This document shows, one piece after another, positions 35,159 through 49,091 of a DNA stretch of 64,000 bases. Numbering within the stretch: the first letter of the stretch is position 1; each line of letters opens with the position of its first letter. Source of the stretch: Deltaproteobacteria bacterium. GTDB lineage: Bacteria > Myxococcota_C > UBA6777. The DNA is taken from contig SBHC01000039.1 of NCBI GenBank assembly GCA_006226375.1, positions 58,301-122,300 of the forward strand, written 5' to 3'. Both the position numbers and the translations under genes were made by a program. Below the pieces are notes generated by a model, which saw nothing but the letters and a program-made list of their open reading frames with translations, did not search any database and had not been told where the DNA came from.

Positions 35159-35986
35159 TTACATGAAGAGGGAGAACTTGCCTTTTTGCCACAAAGAGAG
35201 GATGTCCATGCTGTAGGCAACAGAGATGTGGATGAGGAAGCCACTCCAGACCGATTGGGTCCGGAGGGAGAGGGTTCCCAGAGCAACACCGGCGATGATC
35301 GCGCCCAACGTCTCAGGCATGGGCTTACCGTAGTGGATCATACAGTAGGGAACGGAAGAGACAAAGATAGAGTAGACTCCCAGCGCGTGCTTGGTTCCAT
35401 GTAGGAGATAGCCCCGGAAGAAGAACTCCAAAAACAGGAATTGCATCCCGTAAAACACCCACCAGAGGCCGAGATCGAACGGGCTGCGGTGCGCCAGATG
35501 GTAGAACGGATAGGTGTTTTGGAACGAAGGCGTATACGACACAAAAATCACCGCGGGTAACACGATGAGAAAGAGCACCACATAGATCCAGGCGTGGTGA
35601 AAGAAGCCCTTGGTGCTGAGGCCGTAGTCCCGCAGTCTCATTTTCTTGCGGTTGAAAAAAATGGTCAGCAGGGGAAGAATGAAGTACGCGCTGGAACATG
35701 CCACGGACCAGTAGATATGTCGGTAGACTGGTGAGTACTGGCTGTCTGGAAGGATCTTGCGAAACCAGCGGTAGAAGATCGAGCCGCTGTGTCCGTAGTA
35801 TTCCAGGAACGTGAGGGCGACGGCCGCCCAGCACAGAAGCAAGAGAGCGTCGTAGTGTATTTTTCGGGGTGAACCGGGCTCCACGTCCTTTTGGATGATG
35901 TCCCATTGTTCGGTGACGAGATAGTTCCAGGCGTCGCGGAGCCAACGAAAGAAGCGAAACATGAACGATGAGCTTCCTTTTGCCAT
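35159..35986 (-). CDS. CPBP-family (Rce1-like) intramembrane protease
   Basis: 275 aa with about six to seven membrane segments. CPBP motifs: a first motif reading LEFFFRG, so the second Glu and the Arg of EExxxR are kept but the first Glu is Leu; a second motif MIHYG (FxxxH type); and a third HISVAYSMD (HxxxN/D type). Family members cleave within membranes: Rce1 (CaaX proteins), bacteriocin-maturation proteins and the myxosortases that process MYXO-CTERM proteins. A MYXO-CTERM-like protein is encoded at 58888-60657, so this is a candidate processing enzyme, but the genes are not adjacent. The start could also be the ATG at residue 9. Product class is confident, substrate not. Confidence 0.85.
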   Translation of the reverse strand: MAKGSSSFMFRFFRWLRDAWNYLVTEQWDIIQKDVEPGSPRKIHYDALLLLCWAAVALTFLEYYGHSGSIFYRWFRKILPDSQYSPVYRHIYWSVACSSAYFILPLLTIFFNRKKMRLRDYGLSTKGFFHHAWIYVVLFLIVLPAVIFVSYTPSFQNTYPFYHLAHRSPFDLGLWWVFYGMQFLFLEFFFRGYLLHGTKHALGVYSIFVSSVPYCMIHYGKPMPETLGAIIAGVALGTLSLRTQSVWSGFLIHISVAYSMDILSLWQKGKFSLFM

Positions 35987-36327
35987 CTTCCTTCATGGCT
36001 GGCATGAACTTATGCCGCTTTCTGGAGGAAGGAAGTGTTGGATGTATGGGGAGGTAGAAGGCAGTGGCCTTTCCGTTGCTGCAAGGGGTAAGGCCAAGAA
36101 CTGCGCACACCATGGCGCATAGGGTGTGCCACTATATCGTGTTAAAGGTTGACTTGCAACCGATAAGGACGGTATTTTCCTCATGTTCCATACGTCCACA
36201 ACTTTGAGGGCTGTGGATGTGTATAAGAGGATGAGCCACCCGCGTGGAATCTGTTGGGCTGCCCCTAGTTTTTGGGTGGCAGGTAGCCTACATCGTCGTG
36301 CAAAGTGGAAAGAATCAAAGGGAAGTG
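35987..36327. other. Divergent intergenic region
   Basis: About 340 bp between divergent genes. It holds a candidate plus-strand promoter (see separate entry) and a small inverted repeat CCACA/TGTGG in the predicted leader (near 36193-36213). No gene is supported. Confidence 0.45.
36149..36178 (+). promoter_or_regulatory. Candidate promoter of the Cys-rich lipoprotein gene
   Basis: TTGACT (36149-36154), 18-bp spacer, TATTTT (36173-36178). This would give a leader of about 140 nt before ATG 36328. Confidence 0.35.
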
Positions 36328-37242
36328 ATGTCGATGCAAAGTCTATCCGTCCGGATTGTAGGGTTGTTGCTTTTGTGTGGAGTGGCAACCATCGGAGCTT
36401 GTACCTTCTCCGTCGATCTCAACAAAGGAATCTTCCAGTGCAACCTCAACGCAGATTGCCCTGCAGGGTTTCGCTGTGAGCGCAACCGATGCTTGTCCCC
36501 CGATGGTGGTGCCGGTACATGCCAAACCAGCAGCGATTGCCCCTCTGGTCAGGCTTGCACACAAGGGCTGTGCCAGGCTGTGGACAGTGGCCCCACCGAC
36601 ACGTCTGTGCAATGCACCCAAGATTCGGATTGCCCGAGCGGGTATTGTGTGGAGAGTCAGTGCTACGCGGGAGGCCAAAACGATCGATGCCGACGACCTG
36701 AACAGTGTCAATCTGGCTTCCTTTGTCAGGATCTGTTTGGCACCAGCCGCTGTCTGAAGCGATGTGAAGAACACACCGGTTGCCGCTTGGAAGAAAGCTG
36801 TCGACCCGGCTTCACCAACGGTATCTCCCTTTGTGTGCCCCGTTGCTCGGTGGTGACCCAAGAAGGTTGCCTGAGTACACAGGCTTGCGTGCTGTACAAA
36901 GGTCGTGGGTACTGCAAGGAACGCAGCGGAAAGAGCCAGGAAGGGCTGCAGTGTCAGCAAGATGCAGACTGTGAGTTGAACTTGTACTGCCGACCGGTCA
37001 AAGGCTTTGACAGCGTGCGACGTTGCACCAAAGTGTGTGACACCCAACGCAACGAAGGTTGCACCAGCAGCAGCCAAAGTTGTATTGCCTTCCCAACCTC
37101 ACAGGGCAACTTCCCATTTGGTTACTGTGAACCACTTCCCCGGGAAGGCTCTGAAGGTGACATCTGTGGTCGCGGCGACCTGATCTGCAAGGCCGGCCTG
37201 ACCTGCAAACAGGAAGACCCCTTCTCCCGCTGCCGACCCTAA
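36328..37242 (+). CDS. Cys-rich lipoprotein with tandem CxxDxxCP repeats
   Basis: 304 aa from ATG 36328, which has AAGGGA just upstream; a second ATG two codons later is also possible, and a longer frame from 36244 lacks a ribosome site. The lipoprotein signal ends IVGLLLLCGVATIGAC (lipobox IGAC). The mature protein has roughly 40 cysteines in repeats of the type C-x-x-D-x-D-C-P-x-G-x-x-C (NLNADCPAGFRC, SSDCPSGQAC, DSDCPSGYC, DADCELNLYC), which should be disulfide-bonded. Such Dickkopf-like Cys-rich surface proteins are common in Myxococcota and of unknown function. It stands alone, with a good promoter candidate upstream. Confidence 0.85.
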   Translation: MSMQSLSVRIVGLLLLCGVATIGACTFSVDLNKGIFQCNLNADCPAGFRCERNRCLSPDGGAGTCQTSSDCPSGQACTQGLCQAVDSGPTDTSVQCTQDSDCPSGYCVESQCYAGGQNDRCRRPEQCQSGFLCQDLFGTSRCLKRCEEHTGCRLEESCRPGFTNGISLCVPRCSVVTQEGCLSTQACVLYKGRGYCKERSGKSQEGLQCQQDADCELNLYCRPVKGFDSVRRCTKVCDTQRNEGCTSSSQSCIAFPTSQGNFPFGYCEPLPREGSEGDICGRGDLICKAGLTCKQEDPFSRCRP

Positions 37243-37376
37243 CGCCCTTCCTTTCCCTCTCCCAAGCAACTCTCTCTACCAAACCTTCCCTTTTCCCTCT
37301 TTTGTGCTTATCTTTGCCTTCGCCACAATCTACACACTATCGGTGTATTTCTATCTCCTTGGAAAGGTGAGGATGG

Positions 37377-37646
37377 ATGGGTTTTACCTCAGTTATTCTT
37401 GTGATTTGTATTGTGTTGGCTGTGCTTGCGATGATGGGAACGCTACCAAAGCGGAAGGGCAAGTCTAAGCCTTCATCGGTTCCTGGCATTCCCCAAAAAG
37501 ACTGGCAACATCTGTTGAAGATCTGTCTGGGCGACCGCGAGCGGGCTATGCGGTTGATCCAAGCCGAACAAAAGCGCAACCCCAAGATCTCTCCAAAGAA
37601 AGCATGTCGGCTGGCGATTGAACGATACCTGATGGGCAACCGATAG
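37377..37646 (+). CDS. Small single-span membrane protein
   Basis: 89 aa. An N-terminal membrane helix (SVILVICIVLAVLAMMG) is followed by a Lys/Arg-rich cytoplasmic-type domain with a helix-forming stretch (PQKDWQHLLKICLGDRERAMRLIQAEQKR). The ribosome site GGTGAGG precedes ATG 37377 at a short distance. I recognise no family, though such small anchor-plus-helix proteins are often conserved in this group. It is convergent with rpoC. Confidence 0.65.
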   Translation: MGFTSVILVICIVLAVLAMMGTLPKRKGKSKPSSVPGIPQKDWQHLLKICLGDRERAMRLIQAEQKRNPKISPKKACRLAIERYLMGNR

Positions 37647-37674
37647 AAACCGATAGAGCGCAAGTCTTCCAGAG

Positions 37675-37690
37675 GCACGTACGTACGTGC
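37675..37690. repeat. 16-bp perfect palindrome
   Basis: GCACGTACGTACGTGC, a perfect inverted repeat in the convergent gap between the small membrane protein and rpoC, 28 bp after the former's stop. It could be a protein-binding dyad or part of a terminator. No T-run follows. Confidence 0.6.
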
Positions 37691-37772
37691 AACACGTTGT
37701 GGCATCAACGCACGTTTGCTGGGAAAACAACAGGTAGATTGTAAGGCAGTTTGAAAGAGAAGAGGGTGGAGG

Positions 37773-37799
37773 CCAGACCAACAGGGGGCGTTGGTCTGG
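37773..37799 (-). terminator. Hairpin just after rpoC
   Basis: Ten-bp perfect stem (CCAGACCAAC / GTTGGTCTGG) with a 7-nt loop, ending 9 bp after the rpoC stop. The sequence that follows on the transcript is pyrimidine-rich rather than a clean T-run, so it may terminate weakly or protect the 3' end. Confidence 0.5.
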
Positions 37800-37808
37800 A
37801 AGAGTGGA

Positions 37809-42002
<4,194 letters not shown>

Positions 42003-42168
42003 GGCCTTTTCCTCCCCAGGTGTGCTGGCACCAAGACGTGTAGGGTAAGAACCACGGCCCGGAAATCCGGACCGCAAAGGGGTTTAATCTAATGCGTCAG
42101 AAAGCAATGGCAAATCAGGGCGGAGTGTGGGACACAACATGTTGAAGTCCTGTTGGTTTATCCACGAC

Positions 42169-42199
42169 GACCCAGACAACGAGTACCGTCGCCTGGGTC
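42169..42199 (-). promoter_or_regulatory. Hairpin in the rpoB-rpoC spacer
   Basis: GACCCAG and CTGGGTC form a 7-bp stem, extended by CGAC/GTTG across one G-U position around a 7-nt loop. It lies 32 bp after the rpoB stop, within an unusually long (228 bp) rpoB-rpoC gap. No T-run follows, so an RNA-processing or stability element is more likely than a terminator. Confidence 0.5.
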
Positions 42200-42230
42200 C
42201 GCCGAGAAGTGCCAGGGTATGAGGTTTGGT

Positions 42231-45200
42231 TTAGCTCTGGGGCAGGTCCACGTCTTCCAACAATTCGACGTCGAGCGACAGACTCTGAAGCTCTTTGATC
42301 AAAACGTTGAAGGACTCAGGCAGCCCGGACTCCAGTGTGTTTTCCCCTTTGACAATCGCTTCGTACATGCGAGTACGACCGACGACATCGTCACTCTTGA
42401 CGGTGAGGAATTCCTGGAGGCCGTATGCGGCTCCGTAAGCTTCCATCGCCCACACTTCCATCTCTCCCAGACGCTGGCCACCGAATTGGGCCTTACCGCC
42501 GAGCGGTTGCTGGGTGACGAGGGAGTAGGGTCCAATAGAACGAGCGTGGATCTTGTCATCGACCAAGTGGTGAAGCTTGAGCATGTACATCACGCCTACG
42601 GTAACGTTCGACGAGAAGATGTCACCGGTGCGTCCGTCGAAGAGGACCGACTGACCGTTGGGCATCTCGTCGATGGCTTCCAACTTGTCGCGAATCTCCG
42701 CTTCCGTTGCACCGTCGAAGACAGGGCTTGCTGTGTGCACACCTTTGTACATCTTGCGGAGGAACTTCTTGAGGTCGTCGCCTTCGAGTTGGTCAACCAG
42801 GTCAATGATGCGAACGCGCTCACCGAAGTGTTCGATGGTCGGCTGGTCGCCAAACACGCGGTGGGCTTCTTTGCGAATCGCCTCTTCTGTGCTTTGCTGC
42901 TCGACCATCTCTCGGAAGTGCTTTCCGAGTCGGAGGGCAGCCCAGCCAAGGTGCGTTTCGAGGATCTGGCCCACGTTCATACGTGACGGAACGCCCAAGG
43001 GGTTGAGGACGATGTCGACGGGGGTTCCATCGGACAGGTAAGGCATGTCTTCTTCGGGCAGGATGCGGCTAACCACACCCTTGTTTCCGTGACGACCCGC
43101 CATCTTGTCACCGACCTGGATCTTGCGCTTGATGGCCACGTAAACCTTGACCATCTTGAGCACGCCAGCGGCCAATTCGTCGCTCTTCTTGAGGCGCTTG
43201 ATGCGTTCTTCGTAGTTCTTTACCACGAGCTTGCGTTGTTTCGTGACAGCATCGCGGATGTGTCGGAGACGATCCTGAATTTCCAGGTCCGCGATGGGGA
43301 TGTCGCTCCACAACGACGTTGGGATCTGCTCCAAGTGCTCGGAGGTGATGGTTTGTTCCTTGTCCAACAAGGTCTGACCGTTGTCGATCAACTTGTTGGT
43401 GGTGGTTTGACCCATCAGCAGGCTGCGCATTTTGTCGTTGGCTGCGTTGAGGAGAATCTTGAGCTCGGTCTCCATGTCTTTGCGGAGACGGTTCTCTTCG
43501 GCCTCTTCAATCTGACGGCTACGAACATCAGCGTCGTTGCCTTTGCGGCGGCTGAACACTTTGGCGTCAATGACGGTTCCAACCACACCGGGAGGGACGC
43601 GGAGGGAGGTGTCTCGAACATCGCCAGCTTTTTCACCGAAGATTGCGCGGAGAAGTTTTTCTTCCGGGCTGAGCTGGGTTTCACCCTTCGGTGTAATCTT
43701 TCCAACCAGGATGTCCTGGGGACTGACTTCAGCACCGATACGGATGATACCGCTCTCGTCGAGGTCTTTGAGTGCTTCTTCCCCAACGTTGGGGATGTCG
43801 CGGGTGATTTCCTCGTTGCCGAGCTTGGTGTCACGAGCGACACACTCAAACTCTTCGATGTGAATGGAGGTGTAGATATCGTCTTTCACCATCCGTTCGC
43901 TGAGGAGAATCGAGTCCTCGAAGTTGTATCCACCCCAAGGCATAAACGCGACCACAGGGTTTTGACCCAGTGCGAGTTCGCCGCACTCTGTCGCGGGACC
44001 ATCCGCGATCACATCACCACGGAGGACGCGGTCGCCTTCCTGGATGATGGGTTTCTGGTTCATGCAAGTGTTCTGGTTCGAGCGCTTGTACTTCACCAGC
44101 TTGTAGATGTCGACTTGAGTTCCCAGCGGGTTGCGGGGGTCATCGGTGTTGACACGAACCACGATACGGTTGGCGTCTACCGAGTCCACGATGCCGTCGC
44201 GCTTGGCAACAACGGTAACACCGGAGTCACGAGCAACAATTCGCTCCAGACCGGTTCCGACCAGCGGAGACGCTGTGCGAAGCAGGGGTACGGCCTGTCG
44301 CTGCATGTTGGAACCCATGAGCGCGCGGTTGGCGTCATCGTGTTCCAAGAAGGGAATCAGCGAGGTCGCGATGGACACCAACTGGTTCGGCGAAACGTCC
44401 ATCAATTGGACTTCTTCTTTCGGAACCGGGAGGGTCTCACCGGACATTCGGACAATCACGAGGTTGTCCTTGAGGTGGCCGCCATCTGCCAACGGAGTGT
44501 TGGCCTGCGCGATGCAGAACTTCTCTTCGTCCAACGCGGAGTAGTAGCGAACTTCGTCGGTGACTTGAGCATCGACCACGGTACGGTACGGTGTCTCGAT
44601 GAAGCCAAACTCGTTCACACGGCCGTACGATGCGAGACTCGCGATCAGACCAATGTTCGGACCTTCTGGCGTTTCAATCGGGCAAATACGACCGTAGTGA
44701 GTGGTGTGAACGTCGCGAACCTCGAAGCCTGCGCGGTCACGAGTCAAACCACCGGGTCCAAGTGCGGAGAGGCGACGCTTGTGCGTGACTTCCGACAGCG
44801 GGTTGGTTTGGTCCATGAACTGGCTGAGCTGGGAAGAACCGAAGAACTCCTTGACTACAGCGGTAACAGGCTTGGAGTTGAGCAGGTCGTGGGGCATCAT
44901 TTGCTCCACTTCCTGGATCACCATACGCTCTTTGATGGCGCGTTCCATACGAACCAAACCGATGCGGTAGTGGTTCTCCAACAATTCGCCAACAGCGCGC
45001 ACCCGGCGGTTACCCAAGTGGTCGATGTCGTCGATGTTGTAGCCGTCTTTACCGTTTCGGAGGTTGATCAGGTAGCGGACCACTTCGAGGATATCGGTCG
45101 GGGTCAAGGTTGTCTTGTCGAGCGAAGTGTCGAGATCAAACTTGTGGTTGATCTTCAAGCGGCCCACGCGAGACAGGTCGTAACGATCCGGGTTGAAGAA

Positions 45201-46727
45201 CAGATTGTTAAACAGCGTCGTTGCGGTCTCCATGGTGGGCGGCTCGCCCGGACGCAGACGCTTGTAGATCTCAAGAATCGCTTCTTCGGGAGTTTTGATG
45301 GTATCAACCATCAACGTGTTTCGGAGGTAGGGACCCACGTTCACGTTGTCGATGAAGAGAATCTTAAAGTCAGAGATTTGTCGAGCTTCGATCTCGTTCA
45401 GAATCTCGTTGGTGATTTCTTCGTTAACCTGGGCAAGAACGTCACCATCGACAGGGTCGAAGATGTCGACCGCTGCGACTTTTCCAATCAGCTCGCCTCG
45501 GGTGATTGGGATGGTGGTCAGGCCGCTCTCTCGCAACATACGGATGTTACGAGACTTGGGCTTGCTACCAAACTTCTTGCCTTTGGCAACAATGAGCTTG
45601 CCGTCGGGGCCGTGGACGTCGCGGTTGACCCGGGTTCCGAGGAGCAGGTCGAGGTTGACCTTCTTCTCGAAGGTCGGCGGCAATCGCAGTCGGCCTTGCA
45701 AGATATCAACGTGGTCATCTTCTTGGAGAGTCGCGACCACGTTTTCGTTGATGATGGTGTCTTTGGGGATGGCGATTTCGCCGTCCTGATCGAACAATCC
45801 ATCGAGGGTGACGCCACCCAGAAGATAATCTTCGGTCACAGGAAGAGGACCGTCAGGGTTTTCTTCGAGGTATTGGCGGACCATCGCGTCGCTCAGGTTA
45901 CCTGTGAGCGACTGACCCTTCTCCACAATCGTTTCGCCGCCGACAACGATGTCGAAGCGGGCGATGTTGTCTTTCCACCAGATGAAGTTGATTTCGGCAG
46001 CCATCGGTGGGCGGAGGATGATCTCTTCGGTGTCGTAGTACTTGTTGAGCAGTTCAGCGGTGGTGTGGCCAAGTGCGCGCAACAGTACGGTGGCTGGGAG
46101 CTTACGACGACGGTCGATGCGGACGTGCATAATGTCCTTGGTGTCGAACTCGAAGTCAATCCAGCTTCCACGGTAGGGAATCACACGGGCTGAGTAGAGC
46201 AGCTTCTTGGACGCGTGGGTGCGGCCTTTGTCGTGCTCATAAAACACACCAGGGGAGCGGTGCAATTGGCTTACGACGACGCGCTCGGTGCCGTTGATGA
46301 TAAAGGTTCCCTGCTCGGTCATCAGCGGGAGGTCTCCGAAGTAGACTTCCTGCTGGATCACGTCCTTCACCTGCTTGCTACCCGTATCTTCGTCCACATC
46401 CCAAAGGATCAAGCGGACGACCACGCGCAAGGATGCCGCGTAGGTGGTGCCACGTTGGCGGCACTCATCGACATCGTATTTGGGTGGATCGAGGTGGTAT
46501 TCCTCAAAGTTGAGTTGGCAGGTTTCGTTGAAGTCCTTGATCGGGAACACGCTGTTGAACACAGCCTGCAAGCCGACATCTTCGCGTTCGTGTGGGAGCC
46601 GATCCGCCTGGAGAAATTTGTCAAAGGACTTCTTTTGGATCTCGATCAAGTTAGGGACCTCGATCACATGGCGCAGTTTGCCAAAACTTCGTCGAAGTCT
46701 GAAGTTGTCCTGGATCTGGGTCGTCAT
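42231..46727 (-). CDS. rpoB: RNA polymerase subunit beta
   Basis: 1498 aa from ATG 46727, where GAGGGG lies six bases upstream and the protein begins [17 protein letters not shown] as the family does; the frame remains open further upstream but is leader sequence. The length is somewhat above that of E. coli RpoB. Visible hallmarks are the rifampicin region ([31 protein letters not shown]) with the usual drug-sensitive residues, [13 protein letters not shown], the GGYNFEDSI motif and the C-terminal [25 protein letters not shown]. It is the core polymerase subunit. Downstream of rplL by 263 bp, with strong RNA hairpins in between, and followed by rpoC. Confidence 0.98.
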   Translation of the reverse strand: MTTQIQDNFRLRRSFGKLRHVIEVPNLIEIQKKSFDKFLQADRLPHEREDVGLQAVFNSVFPIKDFNETCQLNFEEYHLDPPKYDVDECRQRGTTYAASLRVVVRLILWDVDEDTGSKQVKDVIQQEVYFGDLPLMTEQGTFIINGTERVVVSQLHRSPGVFYEHDKGRTHASKKLLYSARVIPYRGSWIDFEFDTKDIMHVRIDRRRKLPATVLLRALGHTTAELLNKYYDTEEIILRPPMAAEINFIWWKDNIARFDIVVGGETIVEKGQSLTGNLSDAMVRQYLEENPDGPLPVTEDYLLGGVTLDGLFDQDGEIAIPKDTIINENVVATLQEDDHVDILQGRLRLPPTFEKKVNLDLLLGTRVNRDVHGPDGKLIVAKGKKFGSKPKSRNIRMLRESGLTTIPITRGELIGKVAAVDIFDPVDGDVLAQVNEEITNEILNEIEARQISDFKILFIDNVNVGPYLRNTLMVDTIKTPEEAILEIYKRLRPGEPPTMETATTLFNNLFFNPDRYDLSRVGRLKINHKFDLDTSLDKTTLTPTDILEVVRYLINLRNGKDGYNIDDIDHLGNRRVRAVGELLENHYRIGLVRMERAIKERMVIQEVEQMMPHDLLNSKPVTAVVKEFFGSSQLSQFMDQTNPLSEVTHKRRLSALGPGGLTRDRAGFEVRDVHTTHYGRICPIETPEGPNIGLIASLASYGRVNEFGFIETPYRTVVDAQVTDEVRYYSALDEEKFCIAQANTPLADGGHLKDNLVIVRMSGETLPVPKEEVQLMDVSPNQLVSIATSLIPFLEHDDANRALMGSNMQRQAVPLLRTASPLVGTGLERIVARDSGVTVVAKRDGIVDSVDANRIVVRVNTDDPRNPLGTQVDIYKLVKYKRSNQNTCMNQKPIIQEGDRVLRGDVIADGPATECGELALGQNPVVAFMPWGGYNFEDSILLSERMVKDDIYTSIHIEEFECVARDTKLGNEEITRDIPNVGEEALKDLDESGIIRIGAEVSPQDILVGKITPKGETQLSPEEKLLRAIFGEKAGDVRDTSLRVPPGVVGTVIDAKVFSRRKGNDADVRSRQIEEAEENRLRKDMETELKILLNAANDKMRSLLMGQTTTNKLIDNGQTLLDKEQTITSEHLEQIPTSLWSDIPIADLEIQDRLRHIRDAVTKQRKLVVKNYEERIKRLKKSDELAAGVLKMVKVYVAIKRKIQVGDKMAGRHGNKGVVSRILPEEDMPYLSDGTPVDIVLNPLGVPSRMNVGQILETHLGWAALRLGKHFREMVEQQSTEEAIRKEAHRVFGDQPTIEHFGERVRIIDLVDQLEGDDLKKFLRKMYKGVHTASPVFDGATEAEIRDKLEAIDEMPNGQSVLFDGRTGDIFSSNVTVGVMYMLKLHHLVDDKIHARSIGPYSLVTQQPLGGKAQFGGQRLGEMEVWAMEAYGAAYGLQEFLTVKSDDVVGRTRMYEAIVKGENTLESGLPESFNVLIKELQSLSLDVELLEDVDLPQS

Positions 46728-46794
46728 CAAGCACCCCTCAGCCGGTTGTTGCATGTGTCCAAAAATAACAGAAAGGACGCACGCATCCTCTCGT

Positions 46795-46859
46795 CTCTCT
46801 GCCGTCTTTTCTTGAACCATAAAAAAGGAAGAAAAGACAACCGCGTAGCGGCCAGAGAG
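46795..46859 (-). promoter_or_regulatory. Long imperfect stem-loop before rpoB
   Basis: Two nested inverted repeats: outer CTCTCTG (46795-46801) with CAGAGAG (46853-46859), inner GTCTTTTCTT (46804-46813) with AAGAAAAGAC (46829-46838). Together they could fold into a long stem in the mRNA, in the place where other bacteria have an RNase III processing site or attenuator. Confidence 0.55.
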
Positions 46860-46944
46860 GAGACTGCGTCGTCCTTAATGTAGTGCCCAAACTTACCAAT
46901 GAATCTCATTCAAAACAGCATGATTGGGTAAGATAATCGAACAA

Positions 46945-46973
46945 GAGAGGAAGAGTCAAGTGCTCTTCCTCTC
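46945..46973 (-). terminator. Hairpin in the rplL-rpoB spacer (attenuator-like)
   Basis: Perfect 11-bp stem, GAGAGGAAGAG / CTCTTCCTCTC, with a 7-nt loop, starting 17 bp after the rplL stop. The following transcript is only moderately U-rich (TTGTTCGATT), so partial termination between the ribosomal-protein and polymerase genes is the likeliest role. Confidence 0.6.
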
Positions 46974-46990
46974 CAAAGGCGGCTGAGTGC

Positions 46991-47377
46991 TTACTTGATT
47001 TCAACAGCAGCACCGGCACCTTCGAGTTGTTCTTTGATCTTCTCAGCTTCTTCTTTGGAGACGCCTTCCTTGACGTTGGCGGGGACGCCTTCGACCATGG
47101 CTTTTGCGTCTTTGAGTCCGAGTCCGGTGATGCCACGGACTTCTTTGATGACCTGAATCTTCTTGTCACCAAAGCCGGTCAGAACGACATCAAACTCGGT
47201 CTTTTCTTCAGCAGCAGCAGCATCGCCACCACCCATACCAGGCATCATCATGGGCACAGCAGCAGCTTGTGCGGAGACGCCCCACTCATCTTCGAGAGTC
47301 TTCACCAGGTCGGCGACCTGAAGAACGGTAAGGTTGCTCAACTGCTCAACCAATGCGCTTTTGTCGAAATCACTCAT
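46991..47377 (-). CDS. rplL: Ribosomal protein bL12 (L7/L12)
   Basis: 128 aa. N-terminal dimerisation/L10-binding helix ([23 protein letters not shown]), Ala/Gly-rich hinge ([16 protein letters not shown]) and C-terminal factor-binding domain with [18 protein letters not shown] and [22 protein letters not shown]. It forms the stalk that recruits translation GTPases such as EF-Tu, encoded nearby. It follows rplJ after a 155-bp spacer. Confidence 0.98.
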   Translation of the reverse strand: MSDFDKSALVEQLSNLTVLQVADLVKTLEDEWGVSAQAAAVPMMMPGMGGGDAAAAEEKTEFDVVLTGFGDKKIQVIKEVRGITGLGLKDAKAMVEGVPANVKEGVSKEEAEKIKEQLEGAGAAVEIK

Positions 47378-47393
47378 GATACTCCAGTCTCCT

Positions 47394-47506
47394 GTGTTTC
47401 ACTGAGCGGCATATTTTAGTGAGCCACTCAGGTATCGTTGTCTTTGGTCAAAACTGTCTACCCACTTCCGCGGCGTTGGTTTGTGGCTCTTGGGCCAGTG
47501 AAACAC
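47394..47506 (-). promoter_or_regulatory. Long-range inverted repeat in the rplJ-rplL spacer
   Basis: GTGTTTCACTG (47394-47404) and CAGTGAAACAC (47496-47506) are perfect 11-bp complements enclosing 91 nt, with a smaller AGTG/CACT hairpin inside. This could close a structured RNA domain between rplJ and rplL, perhaps tuning the higher translation of rplL. Confidence 0.45.
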
Positions 47507-47532
47507 CGCTGAAGCAGGCGTATGTTTGCGTT

Positions 47533-48069
47533 TTATTCGCCAGAGTCGCCGCCACCGTCGATCTTGTCTTGGTAGGCGGACAGGACTTGGGCCAATTGCT
47601 GCGGTACTGCATTGAGTACTTGCACCAACTGCTGGGCTGGGGCCAGCAAGGTTCCCAACAACTTCGATTGAAGTTCTTCTTTACCCGGCATCTTCGCGAG
47701 TTGCTCGACGCCGCTAATGTCCAGGCGAGTGCTGTCCGCGTATCCGCAACGGATCACAAACAGATCTTGCTCTTTGGCACATTCGGTGGCCACCTTGGCG
47801 GGGGTCACGGTTTCTTCCAGGCTGTATGCAATCACAGTGGGTCCGACGAAGTCTTTGGCGATGACTTCCATCGGGGTATCCTGAGCTGCGATACGAGCCA
47901 GAGTGTTTTTCACCACCTTGAGGGTGATGCCCTTGTCTCGGAAGCTCTTGCGAATTTCCGAGAATGCTTTGACCGAGAGGCCTTTGTAATCGGCCAGCAC
48001 AGCACCTTGGACGGCCGAAAAGTCGCTGTGCAACTCGGCGACGGCTTGTTCTTTCTGTGTGCGATTCAC
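47533..48069 (-). CDS. rplJ: Ribosomal protein uL10
   Basis: 178 aa. N-terminal rRNA-binding domain (MNRTQKEQAVAELHSDF, VLADYKGLSV, KGITLKVVKNTLARIA, FVGPTVIAY) and C-terminal helices that bind bL12 dimers (QQLVQVLNAVPQQLAQVLSAYQD). It anchors the ribosomal stalk. In many bacteria the L10-L12 complex represses its own mRNA through the leader; the 79-bp gap to rplA has a small GTTCC/GGAAC hairpin but I cannot confirm autoregulation. Confidence 0.97.
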   Translation of the reverse strand: MNRTQKEQAVAELHSDFSAVQGAVLADYKGLSVKAFSEIRKSFRDKGITLKVVKNTLARIAAQDTPMEVIAKDFVGPTVIAYSLEETVTPAKVATECAKEQDLFVIRCGYADSTRLDISGVEQLAKMPGKEELQSKLLGTLLAPAQQLVQVLNAVPQQLAQVLSAYQDKIDGGGDSGE

Positions 48070-48148
48070 GGCTCTGCTCCTGCCTTATAGTTAATCGTTA
48101 GGGTTCCAAATGGAACGCCAAAGTTGAGGCTTTCGATGATTGCGATGC

Positions 48149-48916
48149 TTACGCCTTGAGCAGGGCTTGCAGCGCGGCTACATCCAATCGAATGCCGGGG
48201 CTTTGGGTCAACGACACACTGGCTTTGCGCAGATATACACCTTTCGCAGTGGAGGGCTTCATTCTCATGACCAAGCCCACCAAGGCCAACAAGTTGTCGC
48301 GGAGTTTGTCGGTTCCAAAGCTGATCTTACCAACGGGAGCGTGGACAATACCGGCTTTCTCAACACGAAACTCCACACGGCCGGCTTTCAGTTCGCGGAC
48401 GGCGTTGCCGACGTCAAACGTCACTGTTCCGACTTTCGGGCTTGGCATCAATCCACGGGGTCCGAGGACTTTACCAATGCGTCCGACGTGTCGCATCATG
48501 TCAGGAGTTGCGATCGCGCTGTCGAAATCCAACCAGTTTTCTTTCTGGATTCTTTCGACCAATTCTTCTCCACCGACAAAGTCAGCACCAGCTTCTTTGG
48601 CTTCGGTTTCTTTTTCGCCTTTGGCGAACACCAAAACCCGAGCGGTCTTTCCTGTACCGTGGGGGAGAACCACTGCGCCACGAACCATTTGGTCAGATTT
48701 GCGGGGGTCTACACCGAGTTGAAGTGTGACATCCAGGGTTTGGTCGAAGCGAGCAAAGTTGAGTTCCGGACGCTGGAGCAATTCGATGGCTTCATCCAAA
48801 TCGTATTGCTTTTCGCGATCAATCAACTCACGTGCTGCTTGCATCTTACGACCGCGGTGCGGTGCGATGCGTCGACCATGTTCCCGTTCGCCACGTTTTT
48901 TGGGAATCTTTGGCAT
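48149..48916 (-). CDS. rplA: Ribosomal protein uL1
   Basis: 255 aa, slightly longer than usual through a basic N-terminus ([24 protein letters not shown]). Family hallmarks: [54 protein letters not shown] and the [21 protein letters not shown] signature. It binds 23S rRNA at the L1 stalk near the E site and in other bacteria represses the rplK-rplA mRNA. It is followed by rplJ. Confidence 0.98.
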   Translation of the reverse strand: MPKIPKKRGEREHGRRIAPHRGRKMQAARELIDREKQYDLDEAIELLQRPELNFARFDQTLDVTLQLGVDPRKSDQMVRGAVVLPHGTGKTARVLVFAKGEKETEAKEAGADFVGGEELVERIQKENWLDFDSAIATPDMMRHVGRIGKVLGPRGLMPSPKVGTVTFDVGNAVRELKAGRVEFRVEKAGIVHAPVGKISFGTDKLRDNLLALVGLVMRMKPSTAKGVYLRKASVSLTQSPGIRLDVAALQALLKA

Positions 48917-48965
48917 ACTTTGACTCCTACCAAATTGCAGAGCTCCAGGCTCTGAGGTAGTTCAA

Positions 48966-48980
48966 ACGTCACTGTGACGT
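48966..48980. repeat. 15-bp palindrome in the rplK-rplA spacer
   Basis: ACGTCAC-T-GTGACGT, a perfect dyad with a single central base. The loop is too short for an RNA hairpin without opening base pairs, so a DNA-binding dyad is as likely as an RNA element. Confidence 0.45.
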
Positions 48981-49091
48981 ATTGACAAACAAGACAGGCT
49001 TTTCGTGAACAAGCCACGACTCAAGATTCGCTGACCAGGAGACCAGGGCAACGAGCCGCGAGACCCATCTCAAAAAAAAAAGACGAGAGAT

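Noticed and set aside
43089..46193. Plus-strand open frame of over 1000 codons opposite rpoB
   Set aside because: It mirrors the codon pattern of rpoB, has no ribosome site and no family pattern; a highly expressed gene with biased codons creates such antisense frames.
49070..49091. T-run just after rplK as a terminator
   Set aside because: No stable hairpin precedes it, and rplA must be transcribed from the same operon.
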